NCBI GenBank assembly: GCA_963971405.1
Contig: OZ020485.1
Location: 2,666,001 to 2,730,000 of the forward strand
Length of the DNA: 64,000 bases
DNA from: Psococerastis gibbosa
Lineage: Eukaryota > Arthropoda > Insecta > Psocodea > Psocidae
Direction of reading: 5' to 3'
The notes under the pieces are model-generated. The model searched no databases and was not told the DNA's origin. It saw only the letters and a program-made list of their open reading frames with translations. This document shows positions 11,480-24,139 of this stretch, in pieces. Position numbers and translations under genes: made by a program. Numbering within the stretch: the first letter of the stretch is position 1; every line of letters starts with the position of its first letter.

Positions 11480-12479
11480 CCTTGCCTCATAGTGAATACT
11501 GTATACATCGTATTTTTAAATAAGAATTTAGTACAAAATTAGACATAGACTCGGCCATGTCAATTTATACTCCGCACAACATCAGGACCGTAGCCAGGGG
11601 ACGTTGAAATATAATAAGTAAACCAATTGTATTCGGGCTAAGTGCTATAGTGCAATATTTTCCCGTGATATGTTACATTTCAGACAGTTTCGAGAGATTT
11701 TATGTATTTATTACAATACTACAAAAGCCTTTGTTATGTATTTAAGAGTGACAGTAAGCTATAGGGATTACTTTTACGCCAAGCTCCGCGTTGATGATGT
11801 GTATGACAAACTGCTACACAATATTAAACCTATTACCTGGAGTTGTCTTCAATGTAACTGAGCTAATCCCTAAAATGTACCTCCACCTGGTGAAGATGGA
11901 AGCGCGTATTGGAGAGGAATGGAGACTGAATAGATAGGGGACCGAGCTTGAGCCAGGATCACAGACGAAAAACACAGTCTTTTCTTTGCAGGGCACTCTT
12001 TTGTCCTGGGGTAAGAAAACTGAACCCAAAGGCGGAGGAACTCAATGAAGTCAACGTCATAAGGACGCAGAAGGCAACGGGAAACACCTGCATTACAAGT
12101 CAGTACAGTACAGTCATCATGACTACAATTGCCAATCTTTGATAGAAGAGACATGAGAAGAAAAAGCACATGGAGTTATAAAATAACTAGCCTATTGACC
12201 TTTTATGACCGTATTCACCCTCAGTCGCGGTATTCTATAAGAGATTTATGTGGATTATGACGGTCCCTACACATTGTAGTGGGAGTGGATGCCCCCAGGC
12301 ACAATGCGTAGGCAACCAATGCTTTGAAATTTAAATTAGCAGGCGAGTCCCTGTTTCAGGCATCTCCACTAAACGCAGGGGGAGTCACTAAAATTCCCAC
12401 ACATGTCGAGATTCAGGATTCCTCATATTAGGCCTACAGACATCTCTATTCAGGTAGTAGTCTTATATTGCTTTCCAAT
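11480..12479. other. Non-coding DNA
   Basis: No recognisable gene or mobile-element ends. Overlapping short frames on both strands at 11.8-12.2 kb have no family resemblance. Confidence 0.35.
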
Positions 12480-13308
12480 TTATACGTAGTATAAGGAAAG
12501 CTTTGTGACGGTCGAAATTTTCGATTCCTAGATTTCAACGGATTTACACGTTTTGAGGTCCCAGAAACACAAAAAAGTGTTTTTTACGAAATGTCTGTCT
12601 GTCTGTGCGTCGATTTCCGGGCAAACTACTCGGTCGATCTTGATGAAATTCGGCATGTAGGTTCACAAAAATCATACCCCGGAACATTTTTTTTATTTGG
12701 GGCTAACTTAACTTGGGGGGGTTTTATTCTCAAAAACTCCAAAAAAACGTCTAAAAAAATTATTTCTCAAAAACGGCTCCAACGATTTCTTTTAAATTCA
12801 CATATATTGTAGTCGTCATTAATATTAACGAAATGCGTGGGGTCGCTTGCCCCTTGATTGGTTGCTTCTGGGGGTAAAAAAATAAAAATAACTAAATTTT
12901 AATGAAAAATGACTAAAAAATAATTTTTCTGCGAAACCTTTCTATCGATGATTTCTACCTTCAGGCATGTTTTAGGTGTTAAATTGAGTAACGAAACCAG
13001 ACAGGTTGCTTTCCCAGAAAAGTAATTGGTTTTGTAAAAAAAAATGTTTTTTTGAAAAAATGATAGAAAATTCACGGTCAAATGCATTGCGTACCCTGCC
13101 AGTATAGGTGTGTGGTAATGTGTTGGTCTGTGGTCTGACCTATCTAGAATTTACCTCACCTCCAGTGACGTCAGGTGGACAACCCCCCCCCCCCTGAGAT
13201 ATCGGAAATTTAACCATAGGAAAATTATTTACCATGAAATAACTCATTTTCTCTATCTACTAATTTTGATAAATTGGAATGCATGTTCGAGTAAACTCGG
13301 ACCGGTTC
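12480..13308 (+). mobile_element. R1 interspersed repeat, full-length copy
   Basis: Reference copy of the R1 family. It starts GCTTTCCAATTTATACG/TAGTATAAGGAAAGC, which folds on itself. Then come 'TTTCAACGGATTTACACG', a CTGT-rich microsatellite and 'GTCGATTTCCGGGCAAAC'. A T-rich middle with 'GGGGTCGCTTGCCCCTTGAT' follows, then 'ATCGATGATTTCTACCTTC', a C homopolymer near 13,183 and a 3' end CGAGTAAACTCGGACCGG. It has no coding capacity. Five near-complete copies lie in the window. The transposition class is unclear, because I see no consistent terminal inverted repeat or poly(A). Confidence 0.7.
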
Positions 13309-14758
13309 ATTTACGTAGGTATACTGCATTGTACAGAACTCCCTTTAATCGAGTCAGAGCCGTAGATAGCGAATGCAGGGGGACCAAACACCCTGAAATG
13401 TGTTTTTAGTAATGAGTACAAACAACGAACACCGAAACCACATCATGAAGTGGCCAATAGACACTGAACTGACTGAAGCATTTCATGAGTAAGCAAATCT
13501 ACGATATGGCAATGCCCACGACATATCTACACCTTTCCAAGAACCCAACAATTCTTCAGACCTATGTCCTATTTAAATGCAGATTTAATAAATTGATATC
13601 ATTTAAAACAATAAAAAACAAAACACACTGCAAATGCTCGCAAGGGTTCGATTAATATGCTCCTATAAAATATTAATTAATTCTATTCCTAAAACAAAGA
13701 TTTTCCGAGGAATATTTTTATGTAGAAAATCCACCGGGTTGCCTACAATTCCGATCTTATATATGACTGGCCTATTTAGGAACTCCTAACTATGATATGG
13801 TAATTCAGCCTTGGCGCATATTTACAGTATACCTGATATACATACAATATATATAAAAATAATAACAATAAAACGCCACAAACGTAGCCTCGCGTCTTAA
13901 AAAGAAATATACTGTGTATATATATAGGGTCACTGTCACCATTTGTCGGAGAAAAGAATCCGACGAATACTGCAGGCTGCAGGTCTCCACCGTGTTTTAC
14001 CCCATTACAATGTACTACAGTCGATAACTATTTGTTTCATAAATTAGTAAGGTACCTAAGTCTTGTCTGTTAGCTTCCCATGGACCCAATGTCAAGGCTT
14101 CAGTTAAACAAAAAACTGATATGAGAGAAAGATATGTGTGCCTACCTACCAAGGATATAACGAGTTTGGGCCCTTATCTGAAAGCAAATCTGTGGCACGC
14201 ATGTCTTCATCAGTAAACATTTAAACGAGACTGTGCATGCGCCCTTATGGCGCTAAAAATATGTCAATATTTACACAGCCCACCTTATTATATTTACATG
14301 AGTGCCAGACAATTCAGAACACATAGTAGGTTCTCACATATAGTGCAATGTATTCACTCATATTCAACCTCATTCCCATTAGTTAAGAGTAGTCTTTGTT
14401 GTACAGAGTATATTGTTATGCGCATACAGTACCTAACTAACATTTACCAAACCAGTATTAAAACATCCCTATGGTAACTTAGGAAAGGCAGAGATAATAT
14501 AGTAGAAATTTAAATAATAAAGAAAGAAAGAAAGTAAATGTCCATTGAATTTTCTTATCAATTTTAACGTACATTAAATTGACTTTTTGTTGAAGAAACC
14601 TTAGGACAGAAGACTTGTCCCACTGAATTGAGTTTACCCTATTTCCGATATGTTGTGTTCTCTGCTGAGTTATTTACTTTATATTGACTATTGGAGGAGA
14701 AAAAACCCCTTTCAGTGTAAAAATCAAATGTCTTGTTAAATATCGCCAAAAAATATAA
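13309..14758. other. Non-coding DNA between two R1 copies
   Basis: AT-rich, with no gene recognised. Short GAAA repeats occur near 14,520-14,534. The flanking R1 copies (12,480 plus and 14,759 minus) face each other, giving an inverted pair about 1.45 kb apart. Confidence 0.35.
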
Positions 14759-15600
14759 GAACCGGTCCGAGTTTACTCGAACATGCTTTCCAATTTATCA
14801 AAATTAGTAGATAGAGAAAATGAGTAATTTCATGGTAAATAATTTGCCGATGGTTAAATTTCCGATGTCTCGGGGGGGGGGGGGGGGGGTTGTCCACCTG
14901 ACGTCACTGGAGGTGAGGTAAATTCTAGATAGGTCAGACCAACATATTACCACACAGCAATACTGGCAGGGCACTTGAGCGTGAATTTTCTATCATTTAA
15001 AAAAAAAAATATATTTTTGCACAAAACCAAAAACTTTTCTGGGAAAGCAACCTGACCGGTTTCGTTACTCAATTTAACACCTAAAACATACCTGAAAGTA
15101 GAAATCATCGATAGAAAGGTTCTGCAGAAAAATTATTTTTTAGTCATTTTTCATTAAAATTTAGTTATTTTTATTTTTTTACCCCCAGAAGCAAACTATC
15201 AAGGGGCAAGCGACCCCCCGCATTTTTGTCAACATTAATGACGACTACAATATATGTATGTGAATTTAAAAGAAATCGTTGCAGCCGTTTTTGAGAAATA
15301 ATTTTTTTATACGTTTTTTTGTAGTTTTTGAGAATAAACCCCCCCCCCCCAATTGAATTAGCCCAAAATAAAATAACAAAATGGTCCCGAGGTATGTTGT
15401 TTGTGAACCTACATGCCAAATTTCATCAAGATCCGTCGATTAGTTTGCCCGGAAATCGACGCACAGACAGACAGACATACACACAGACAGACATTTCGTA
15501 AAAACCACTTTTTTGGGTTCCAGGGACCTCAAAACGTGTAATTCCGTTGAAATCTCGACCATCACAAAGCTTTCCTTATATTACGTATAAATTTGAAAGC
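14759..15600 (-). mobile_element. R1 interspersed repeat, full-length copy
   Basis: Reverse orientation: begins GAACCGGTCCGAGTTTACTCG and ends GTATAAATTTGAAAGC (first motif written across the R1 terminus). The same internal landmarks are present, including the G/C homopolymer (14,872-14,890) and the CAGA microsatellite (15,466-15,492). The direct repeat AAAAAATATA flanks both sides (about 14,748-14,757 and 15,601-15,610). This is compatible with a ~10 bp TSD, but it is low-complexity and so only suggestive. Confidence 0.7.
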
Positions 15601-18600
15601 AAAAAATATAGCAAAAAAAATGTAAGTTTTGAAGTGTAGGCTACCTACCTGTTTCTGTAACCCAGATTGGCACTATTATTGGATAAAATTTGTACGAAAA
15701 ACCTGGTGAAAAAATGAAATGAAATGAAAAAAAATGGTGAGGCAGTCCCGAGTAAACAGTTGAACAAGACAATAGCAGGTGTCAGTGTCATAAATCGAAA
15801 TGTAGAGTAGCATTTCCGCTAATTTAACACCTCTGCTATTTGCTGTTAAATTCGACTTCGTACAGAAAACGTGCAGTGGAGCTACTCGGACTTGTTATTA
15901 ATTTCATATTTTCGATCCACATAACTTTTAGTCTACTCGGCTTTCTCACTTTTGAAAGTCGTGACATTTTCCCTGTAGGGTCTTATAACAAGTTTCACTT
16001 GTCTTTGTTGTAGTCCCATTAAAATGTATTTTTAACCTTAGTTAAGATTGGAAATAAATAACTCATTCATTCATTCATTATCATTGTATGTTGATACGCT
16101 AAGTTTATGCCATGTATTAGTTTTATTGGGCTAATATTTATCAGCTTCAGAATGTAGGCCATGCTTTCTACTGTTATCACTATAAACTAAATGAATCACC
16201 CTATTAAGAACGAGACCATTATTATATCGTATCTGATAAATACCTACAAAGCTTTCCTATTATCTAGTATATTATGCATCACAATCTGAACTTTCCACTA
16301 TCTACAAGTACTGTACTGTATACTGCATAGCCAATGTCTTGCGGAAACACACTAACCTGTTTCTATTAAATACAAAAATACACGGCCTAATAAGTTACAA
16401 GTAAACCTATGTAACCTGAGAGTTTAATTCTGTACAACTTATGCGCTACAAAATTGATCGACGAAAATAGTTAGCATTAGCCGTTGGACATTACTGTATA
16501 GCCTACAGATTACAAAACATCTTATGCCATTTTGATTGAATTCTTCATGCGCCGTCAACGACGATATATCAGAATAGATATACGGGATGTATAGGCCCAT
16601 TGGTGTCTGGTTTAATTTGCGTTTCAACCATAGTTAACATTGCTGGAGAACAAAACCCAAAGGATTTCCAGCGTTAGGCCCCCTCAATCCTAACAGGTTC
16701 TAAAATGACGTAAGACAATAGAATCCGGGATGATAAGCCGTGGTCGTTCAGTTGCTGCAATCTTAGAAGTCTACGCAGTTCCACTGAAGATGTCTACCGT
16801 TTCTAAAATCGTATTCAATATGAAAAACTTTAAGCTAAATTGAACATATTTAAAAATAATTATTTTAAAATAATAGTAGTAATTGGCATTGAATGAAACT
16901 ATTTTGAGCTAGTACTAGTGTAGGTACTCATTAAACAGCCTAATATACCTATATAAGCCTACTAGTAGACAAGGTCTGGTATTGAAATAGACTGCGCTCG
17001 GTAGGGGAAAGTTCATTTAGTTTGGGAGTGCGCTTTGAATCCCACACTGAGGGCTACCTTATACGATACGATGACACCAACTCAATTAATTGATTCCTCA
17101 ATTTCGGAATTTGTAGTGACGTCAAAACACCAATAATTTGATTACTAATATATAGACATGAAATTTTAGGCCCCTGAAAACGGCTGATAGACCATAAGTT
17201 AGCCCAAAGCAAGTTCTGTCCATCCAAGTCAGGACCAATAAATACGATAAATGTACAGCAGACAGATGAGTGCAGTCAGTCAGTCACGCAGATCCTGTCT
17301 GAAATCTGCCAAAAATTTGAATAGCCTACGACGGATAAATGTGTCTATGCTTTAGGTCCATTCCCACCATGTGTAAGTAAATAGAAGGAAAGCGGACTCC
17401 GAGGTCTTCTGCCATTCTTTGTAATAGGATAATGAGACAATTGTAGGAGGAAATGCCTTATACGGGTGTAAAAAGGGAAGAAACGTTCCTTTAAATTTTG
17501 AATTTTTGTTATGTAATATTAATAATTAATTCGTGTATTTTTCATAAATTTTACTATTTTGTTTTGTTAATGTATGCCACCTTTGCCCTTAACCATCGGC
17601 CAGAGTTATTGAGCATGGCTTGTGACAAATAGTGGACTCCGAAGATATCAAGTAAAAAGGAGGTCCAAAACTGTGGCCAAATAGTCTTTGTGACGGTCAT
17701 CTACTTTATATCAAAATATATTATACATATATTTTTTTTTTCACCTTAATGACATCTCATTAACCAATTATCTATTCTAGAATTCCAACATGATCATTAG
17801 CACATGCCGAAAGCATTGCTAATACATCAGCTTTTACCTTTGGCTACCAAGCGACAACACAACAACAGCAATAACTATCCTGCATGTTTCTTGCACATAG
17901 TTGGAGTGGCTCGAATTGACCATATTTTTCTTGATTCCCTATTTTTTTATATAGCCTACAATACAGTAGGACTAAACAAATTAAACTTTGGTAAAACATA
18001 TCGTAACTACACATTTGTTTACAACTGATGTGTATGTCCAACAGGATAGCATAGCCCATAGACCCTGTACAGCACAGCACTGGGCTACATAGGCACGAAG
18101 ACATTGACTCCGAGGGGACAGAGGTCGGCCTATTGACCTGGGCATTGTGCCCGGCATATGACATTCCTTCAATAGGTACCTCGTACCTGGCCTACACACC
18201 TACACTTTCGCCGGACAAATACAACACATCTTTAGCCAAATATCAGTCAGCTATGGAGCAAACACTCTGTTGTACGTTGCCAGTAGCATAACATCATCAT
18301 TCTAGAATTAGCCTGTGTGTCGACGTCCCCATTGGTTTAAATTGTGGCTAGGTTGTAGGTAGTTGATGCACCCATAGCTGGCGTACAGTCGATATATACA
18401 GTAATTGTATTAGCTGACATGGCGTCATTTGGAGCCCATGGCAGATATGTCTCCTCCCCCCCCTGGGATTCCAATTGAGAAATCCTAAAAACAATTAGAG
18501 TGCAATAGGGTAGGTAGGCTACTGTAGGCTGGTGCAAAGTAATTTAGCTACACGTAATTAAATAGTTTTAAAATAAATGTACGAGAAGTTTTATTTAGTT

Positions 18601-19789
18601 GATACGAGTCCAACGAATTTTAAATATTTTGTAGCCTATATCAATCGATTCTAATAATAACACATGTAAGCTACTCTATGTCAACTTGTGCAAATTGTAA
18701 AATAGTGGCCCAGCAATGGCCCGATGGAAAAAAGTCAATTTTCTTTCTCCCTGCCCCTGACAATAGGACAAATTTTCTAAATTTGCCAGCAAAAGTAGGT
18801 TGATATCTAGTTAAATAGAAGAGACTTGTCGGTGTGAAACCAGGGCAGATCCCTTGCTGGGACCACACAATGTCCGCTCATCATCAGATGACTGCACCGA
18901 ATCAAAAGAATACAAGGACAATGTGCCAGCACACTATTATTTCCAATATTTGGGCGTCTACTGCATAGATAGGAAATGTAACAAAGTGCCTATTTTATAG
19001 GAAACAAGCATAATAACAGATAGGTACGAGCGGACCCGTACATACTTTCCTATTATTAACATTAACATAGGTACATAAATATACCACACATTACTGAAAT
19101 TGAAGAAATTGAGTGTGTGACTTCCTTCAATTCCCTTGCACAAGCGCACTGTCCCCACTTTCTCGCCCCATATGTAAATCTCAAGAATGTATTGCCAGTT
19201 TTAGAGTGAACTCAACTTAACGGATTTTATGCAATGTTACACTGCTCTCGATTTTTTTACCTAGTCGTGTGATGTTTAAATTACAAGTTTACAGGTAATC
19301 TCATAATCTGACGAAACCGCGAAACTTTTCTCTTGTTTCCCTGGCAAAAGCTGATGCAAGTAACGATGAGAAAGATAAAACGAATCGTAGAATCGTGGAT
19401 TTGAAGATGTTATGAAAAATGCGGTAAACGGCACTGTGTGTTGTGTTCTGCGGAGAGCCTGGCCATACCGTACACGAATCTCCCATTACTGAAGATGACC
19501 GTACCCGTTGGTACCTCTCTGACCTTTGGCACTGCAACAAAGACTCTCTTTTCCTTATTGGGTGTCACTAACAAATGCAATACAATAATGGAATGGATCT
19601 GTTGCACGAAAGAAAACTGCGTCGCTTACAAATAGCCTAAAAGCTCTACTATCTGACGGATACGGCGCCATGTACTAATAACGGACAACTGCGTTATTTT
19701 CTTTCGGATTCCAGTAGACTTTCATGGAACGTAGTTTCCCATAAGGCCGTAGTAAGGATTTTTTCAAATATTCGTCCGCAAAACCTGAT
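15601..19789. other. Long non-coding stretch
   Basis: About 4.2 kb of AT-rich DNA with many TAGGCCTA-like words but no transposon termini, tandem array, tRNA or convincing exon that I can support. The short frames on both strands overlap one another and lack motifs. Confidence 0.35.
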
Positions 19790-20160
19790 TTTATGCCGCC
19801 CTTATGGAGGCCCGGGGGTCTCACCCGGAGGAAATTTTTTGAAAATATAGGAAGAATATTGGGTTTTTACGCATTTCGACATAAATCAAGCTTAGATTTT
19901 TCAGGCAAAGACTTACGGTATTGAGACTGTTGCAAACTAGGCGAGTAATAGAGGGTTTCCACGCATTCCTAAAATTATGTAAAGTTAAGGTTATGATTTT
20001 ACAGACGAAGACTATTCGATATTACTGGCAAAATGGGGAGGGGGGAGCTCCCCCGGGGAGTTTTTGTTTAAAACGATTTAGAGGGGACACATAAAATAGT
20101 AGGATTTTACGCATCCAGAAGGGGTTCCAACTTTGGCAAACTACAGCGAAAATAGGGTTT
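19790..20160 (+). repeat. GC-rich 'CCCCCGGGGG' interspersed repeat
   Basis: Two or three ~120-base units with blocks GGCCCGGGGGTCTCACCCGG (19,808) and GGAGCTCCCCCGGGGAG (20,043). Each is followed by 'AAAATATAGG'-type sequence and 'TTTTTACGCATTTCGACA'-type sequence. Confidence 0.5.
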
Positions 20161-20254
20161 GGTTATAGTATAACAAGTTATTTTTTAAACACATTGTTCT
20201 TCTATATAGTGATCGTATGTTGGATTTCATCAGCCCTGTCCATTTTCGTGTTCT

Positions 20255-20345
20255 CATCCCGGGGGGGGGGGGTCGAAGGCTGATTCTGAAGACTAGGGTC
20301 TTCTCCCAGAGCCTTACACCACTGGACTAAGGTTTCTTGCTGGAG
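20255..20345 (-). repeat. Possible tRNA-derived sequence
   Basis: On the minus strand TAGTCCAGTGG fits the RNA polymerase III box A consensus exactly. CCTTCGACCCC about 50 bases on is a weak box B. No cloverleaf or terminator is clear, so this is at best a decayed tRNA-like or SINE head. Confidence 0.3.
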
Positions 20346-22145
20346 TCATCTTGTTCCTGGAGTGACATCAGACGACTAGCCTCGCGACCGCACCTAACGT
20401 GCCAGGCTTACGTGAAGCGCTGTGCAGTCAGCCGCGAAAGGGAAGTGCGATTAGATTATGTGGCCGTAGAGCTAATAGACAATAGACAACCCTATGTGAC
20501 AATGGGTAGGTCTAAACGGCGGACGAGCCAGGAAACAATTAAACAATTAGGTAAAACAAATAGGCCTAAGGTAAACCCAACATAGACAAAAGTCCATATT
20601 GAGGGTCTATAGTATAGTAGTACCAAAAAAATGGTTTTTACGTAATGTCTGTCCGTCGGCCGGTCTTCTCTGTCTGGCTGTCTGTAACCCAATTTGGGGC
20701 CAAGTATCTCAAGATCCAGTAAATTAAGCTGCATGCATGGTAAATGGCGCAGTCGTATTAAAATTGGGACGGTACTTAGTTATATACCATATGACGTTAT
20801 TTAAGCACTGTACCTTACACACTGCGGGTTAAGACAGATTGGACATCCCTACTACGCACACAGTTGAATTTCTCATGAAAATCCATCATCCATCATTAGC
20901 TGAAAAATGCTCTTCTACTCTCATTTATGGCTTTATGATCGTCAGAGTGTAGGCCTACCTGTACATTCAAACAAATACGATTTTGTAAATATAAAAAAAA
21001 CGCGTAGTGTTTAGAGTGCCAGGTTTTCTCTTAATTGTGAGAGCCTGATGATGAAAGGTCTAAAATTATCCCAATGCATTACGGTTAATTAAAGCTATTG
21101 CCTTTCTTTTTTCTTCTCGAATTGCTAACGCATCACCTTGAAAAATTGGAAATTATGATCAGTACGCTAGGTAGGTGTCCCTGTCCCTGTCTAGTAGGTG
21201 TCCATCAGTCTATTGCAGCCTAACATCTTAGATTAAGCCAAATTAAGAGTTGGCAGGGCATCCCCTGGTAATTTTAGGGCAATTGCGACGAGACTGGGCC
21301 CTGGAGGCATAGAGAAAGCCTACACAAACTACATAACGACGAAAATATAGGAGGAATTTCCGTATAATAACGCCCGGCTTTCATAATAACTGATAATCCA
21401 TTATGAAGTAATAACACTGTAGGCCTACCTCTAGACGTGGCGCAGGTCGCCCGACCACCTTTGCTATACTTCCTTTTATGAAAGCCTCGGGCTACTTCCT
21501 ATGTCCTACCTCAAGCACAAATTGACCAATAGCATTTTAGTGTACTTTGGAACAATGAAAATCCACAGAGAAATGATTGGTAGGGTGCAAGCATTTTCCT
21601 ATGCAAAAGAGGTTATTGTTATTATATATTTCATTATTGTTATATTGTTATTGGAAGGGCTTTTTGTGATATACCCCGTGGGTATTTTTCGACATTATTC
21701 CAATAGTTCCTGCATGAATGACAGACTGGTATACAGGTACACGGCAGCCTACCCCGTCTGCAGAGATATCAATTCGGCAAAAAGAGGTCTATTACATGAA
21801 GCTGATCTCCAGTAAGCCTATACACCAATAAATAATAATCATTTAGGATTATGGGTCATGAATTGGAGCTTGGAGTTACCAAGGGGTGAGCCTTTACAAC
21901 GCCTGCCATGGCAAGAACAAGTAGCAAATATTAATAGGACTCGAATCACGAACCTTTGGAGTCCTGAAAAAGGTGATAAAAACAAAGCTCGGTGCTGATT
22001 AATGGTTTGCCGCGGGGCGCGTATTAGGGTAGCAAGGTCCCTCAAAATTAATAAGGGTACGCGGTACTGCACCAGATGCCAGCCCAAAACACTCAGGTAG
22101 ACAATTGGGTACCTTGCACCTCTCCTTCCTAAGGGCGTGCGTATT

Positions 22146-22290
22146 CAGGGACGGATCCAGCCCATTTTGGGGGTCAAAAGTCAAAATAGGAAAAAACATT
22201 TGTAGAATCAATTAAATTAGAGCGTAATAAATTAATTTACAATAGATGTACCAAATTTTTTAGCTGCCCCCCCCCCTGTATCCGTCCTGG
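22146..22290 (+). mobile_element. 145 bp MITE, CAGGGACGGATC termini
   Basis: The ends are CAGGGACGGATCCAGC and, on the other strand, CCAGGACGGATACAGG. It is flanked by TGCGTATT on both sides (22,138-22,145 and 22,291-22,298), an 8 bp TSD typical of hAT elements. A related copy lies at 37,120-37,273 in the other orientation and shares 'GGGTCAAAATAGGAAAAAC'-like interior sequence. The C homopolymer near the 3' end is also shared. No coding capacity. Confidence 0.65.
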
Positions 22291-22547
22291 TGCGTATTAA
22301 GGTAGCAAGGTCTTTCTGAACTTATATGGGGATATTACGCAAGGTGGAAGGTGCTATTCAGGCAGGTCCCCCACACCCCAGTCAGTGCAGTCTGGTACAA
22401 ATCAGGTCCCGTTTGCTTCAGTGCGTGTGCACAAAATATAGCGAGTGAGGGTAACATGATACCCTCCCTGTCTGCCATACGTTCATAATACATGTGACGA
22501 ATAGCGAATAATTTGGCACATAATACTATTCTAAAAAAAGTCCTATT

Positions 22548-22689
22548 AAGGCGCTTATTCCACCAACGTCAATAGTGATAATAAATGTAGTATTGACGTG
22601 GTAGCAGACATTAAAGAGTCTAAAAATGTCTGCTACCACGTCAATACTACATTTACTATCACTATGGACGTTGGTGGAATAAGCGCCTA
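22548..22689. mobile_element. Near-perfect hairpin MITE, family H1, solo copy
   Basis: The two ~64-base arms differ at only about two positions and enclose a loop around AAAGAGTCTAAA. The ends are AGGCGCTTATTCCACC and GGTGGAATAAGCGCCT. Copies of the same family are nested in both 1.9 kb hAT-like elements (34,329-34,472; 55,706-55,848), and two diverged relatives lie at 53,117-53,383. Foldback MITEs of this kind are non-autonomous. The superfamily cannot be told from here. Confidence 0.7.
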
Positions 22690-22795
22690 ACAGAATTTCA
22701 ATTTAACCATTAAATTGACTCTAGGTAGAAGAGGCAACCATCTCAAGACATAATCTCCGCAAAAAGAGTATCTAGGAAAACCTGCACCCTGTGGG

Positions 22796-24131
22796 CAGTG
22801 GCGTAGCCAAGAGGGGGGGTGGTCAGCGGCCCCCGGACCCCCCCCCCCCCCAAATTTAGGAAAACAGCAAATTTTTCAGGTATTCATGTAAAAAAAATCC
22901 CTTTCGGCTCTGGCAGGTCAGGAGTAGTGAGATTCCGCAGACCCTGCTTTTCCTGTACGCTACCTGCCCTATGTATGTACAATAATAACAAATAAAAAAT
23001 CCTACATTATTTTTCCGACACAACTTCAACAGACAAAACACTCTTGTGTTCCACAATGCCGACTATGAACTTTTATTTATCAAATTATTTTCACATTGAC
23101 TGGATGCCATCTTAAAATGGTTGATTTGTCGAATTGTCGTGAAAAGTGATGATGGCCATTATCTTAGATAATAATACGGACTTTCTGTCAGATTTTAATT
23201 CATTCCTCTACGACCAATATATTAACTGAGATATGAATTATACAAAGTTTCAATTGGTCGCCATCTTGTAACTAAATAGTGGATCTAGCTGGTTAACGAT
23301 CTCGATCAAGACAATTGTATGATCAATTTTTGTGCCAAGTTTAATCAAAATCGGATAATATTTACGGAAGTTAGTGTTTCCTAAAATCGATATACATACA
23401 TACATAGGTATATACATATATAACATTTTGAACAGAGGATGGTTATAGGCTCAGGGAGTCATGAAATGAAAAGTTGTGAATAAATTTTCCGAAAGTCGAA
23501 CATTGGTCGCCATCTCAATCTCCCTAAAATACCCCGGGGAGACCCCGGCCCCTCTTTTTCCAGTTTTGTTGATAAATTTATCGCCTACAAAATCAAAATT
23601 TTTGCCGGCAAACTATTTCAGACCTATCTTTTAAAAAACATTCCCCGCGGTAGCTCTCGGGCCCCCCTTGTTGGCTGTAATATTCTTCACGACATGTAAA
23701 ATATGAACATAAATGCTTTGAAAGTGCGTAAATTCCACTATTTTGGGCCTATTCTTTTTCAAAATGGTTTCCCCGGGTGAGACCCCCGGGCCCCTCTTCC
23801 TTGCAGTAGGTCTATACTGTTCTTCGACTGTAAAACCAAAACATTAGTCCAACAGGTTACAAGACGTATATGCATCAAAATGTGTAAAACTCCACAATTT
23901 CAGGCCTATTTTTTCCAAAAACCTTCCCCGGGGGAGACCCCCGAAATTAAGATCATGCCACTAATTAGGAGATGCGTACATCCATGAGAACGGCTTTCCT
24001 CTTCTTCTCCTATTTTACAAAAATACGGGGGGGGGGGGAGCGCCAAACGAAACACCACTCCATTCGAAAACCTATCGTATCGTGTTGCATGAAAACTGAA
24101 TGCCTCCAAAAAAAATCTGGCTATGCCGCTG
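22796..24131 (+). mobile_element. hAT-like non-autonomous element, 1.34 kb
   Basis: The termini CAGTGGCGTAGCCA and TGGCTATGCCGCTG are 14-base inverted repeats with two mismatches. They are flanked by a perfect 8 bp TSD, CCTGTGGG (22,788-22,795 and 24,132-24,139). An 8 bp TSD with CAG...CTG ends is the hAT-superfamily signature. The interior holds a G/C homopolymer near each end and three to four GC-rich 'CCCCGGGGGAGACCCC' repeat units (23,530-23,945). I see no transposase, so it would depend on an autonomous element elsewhere. Confidence 0.75.
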
Positions 24132-24139
24132 CCTGTGGG

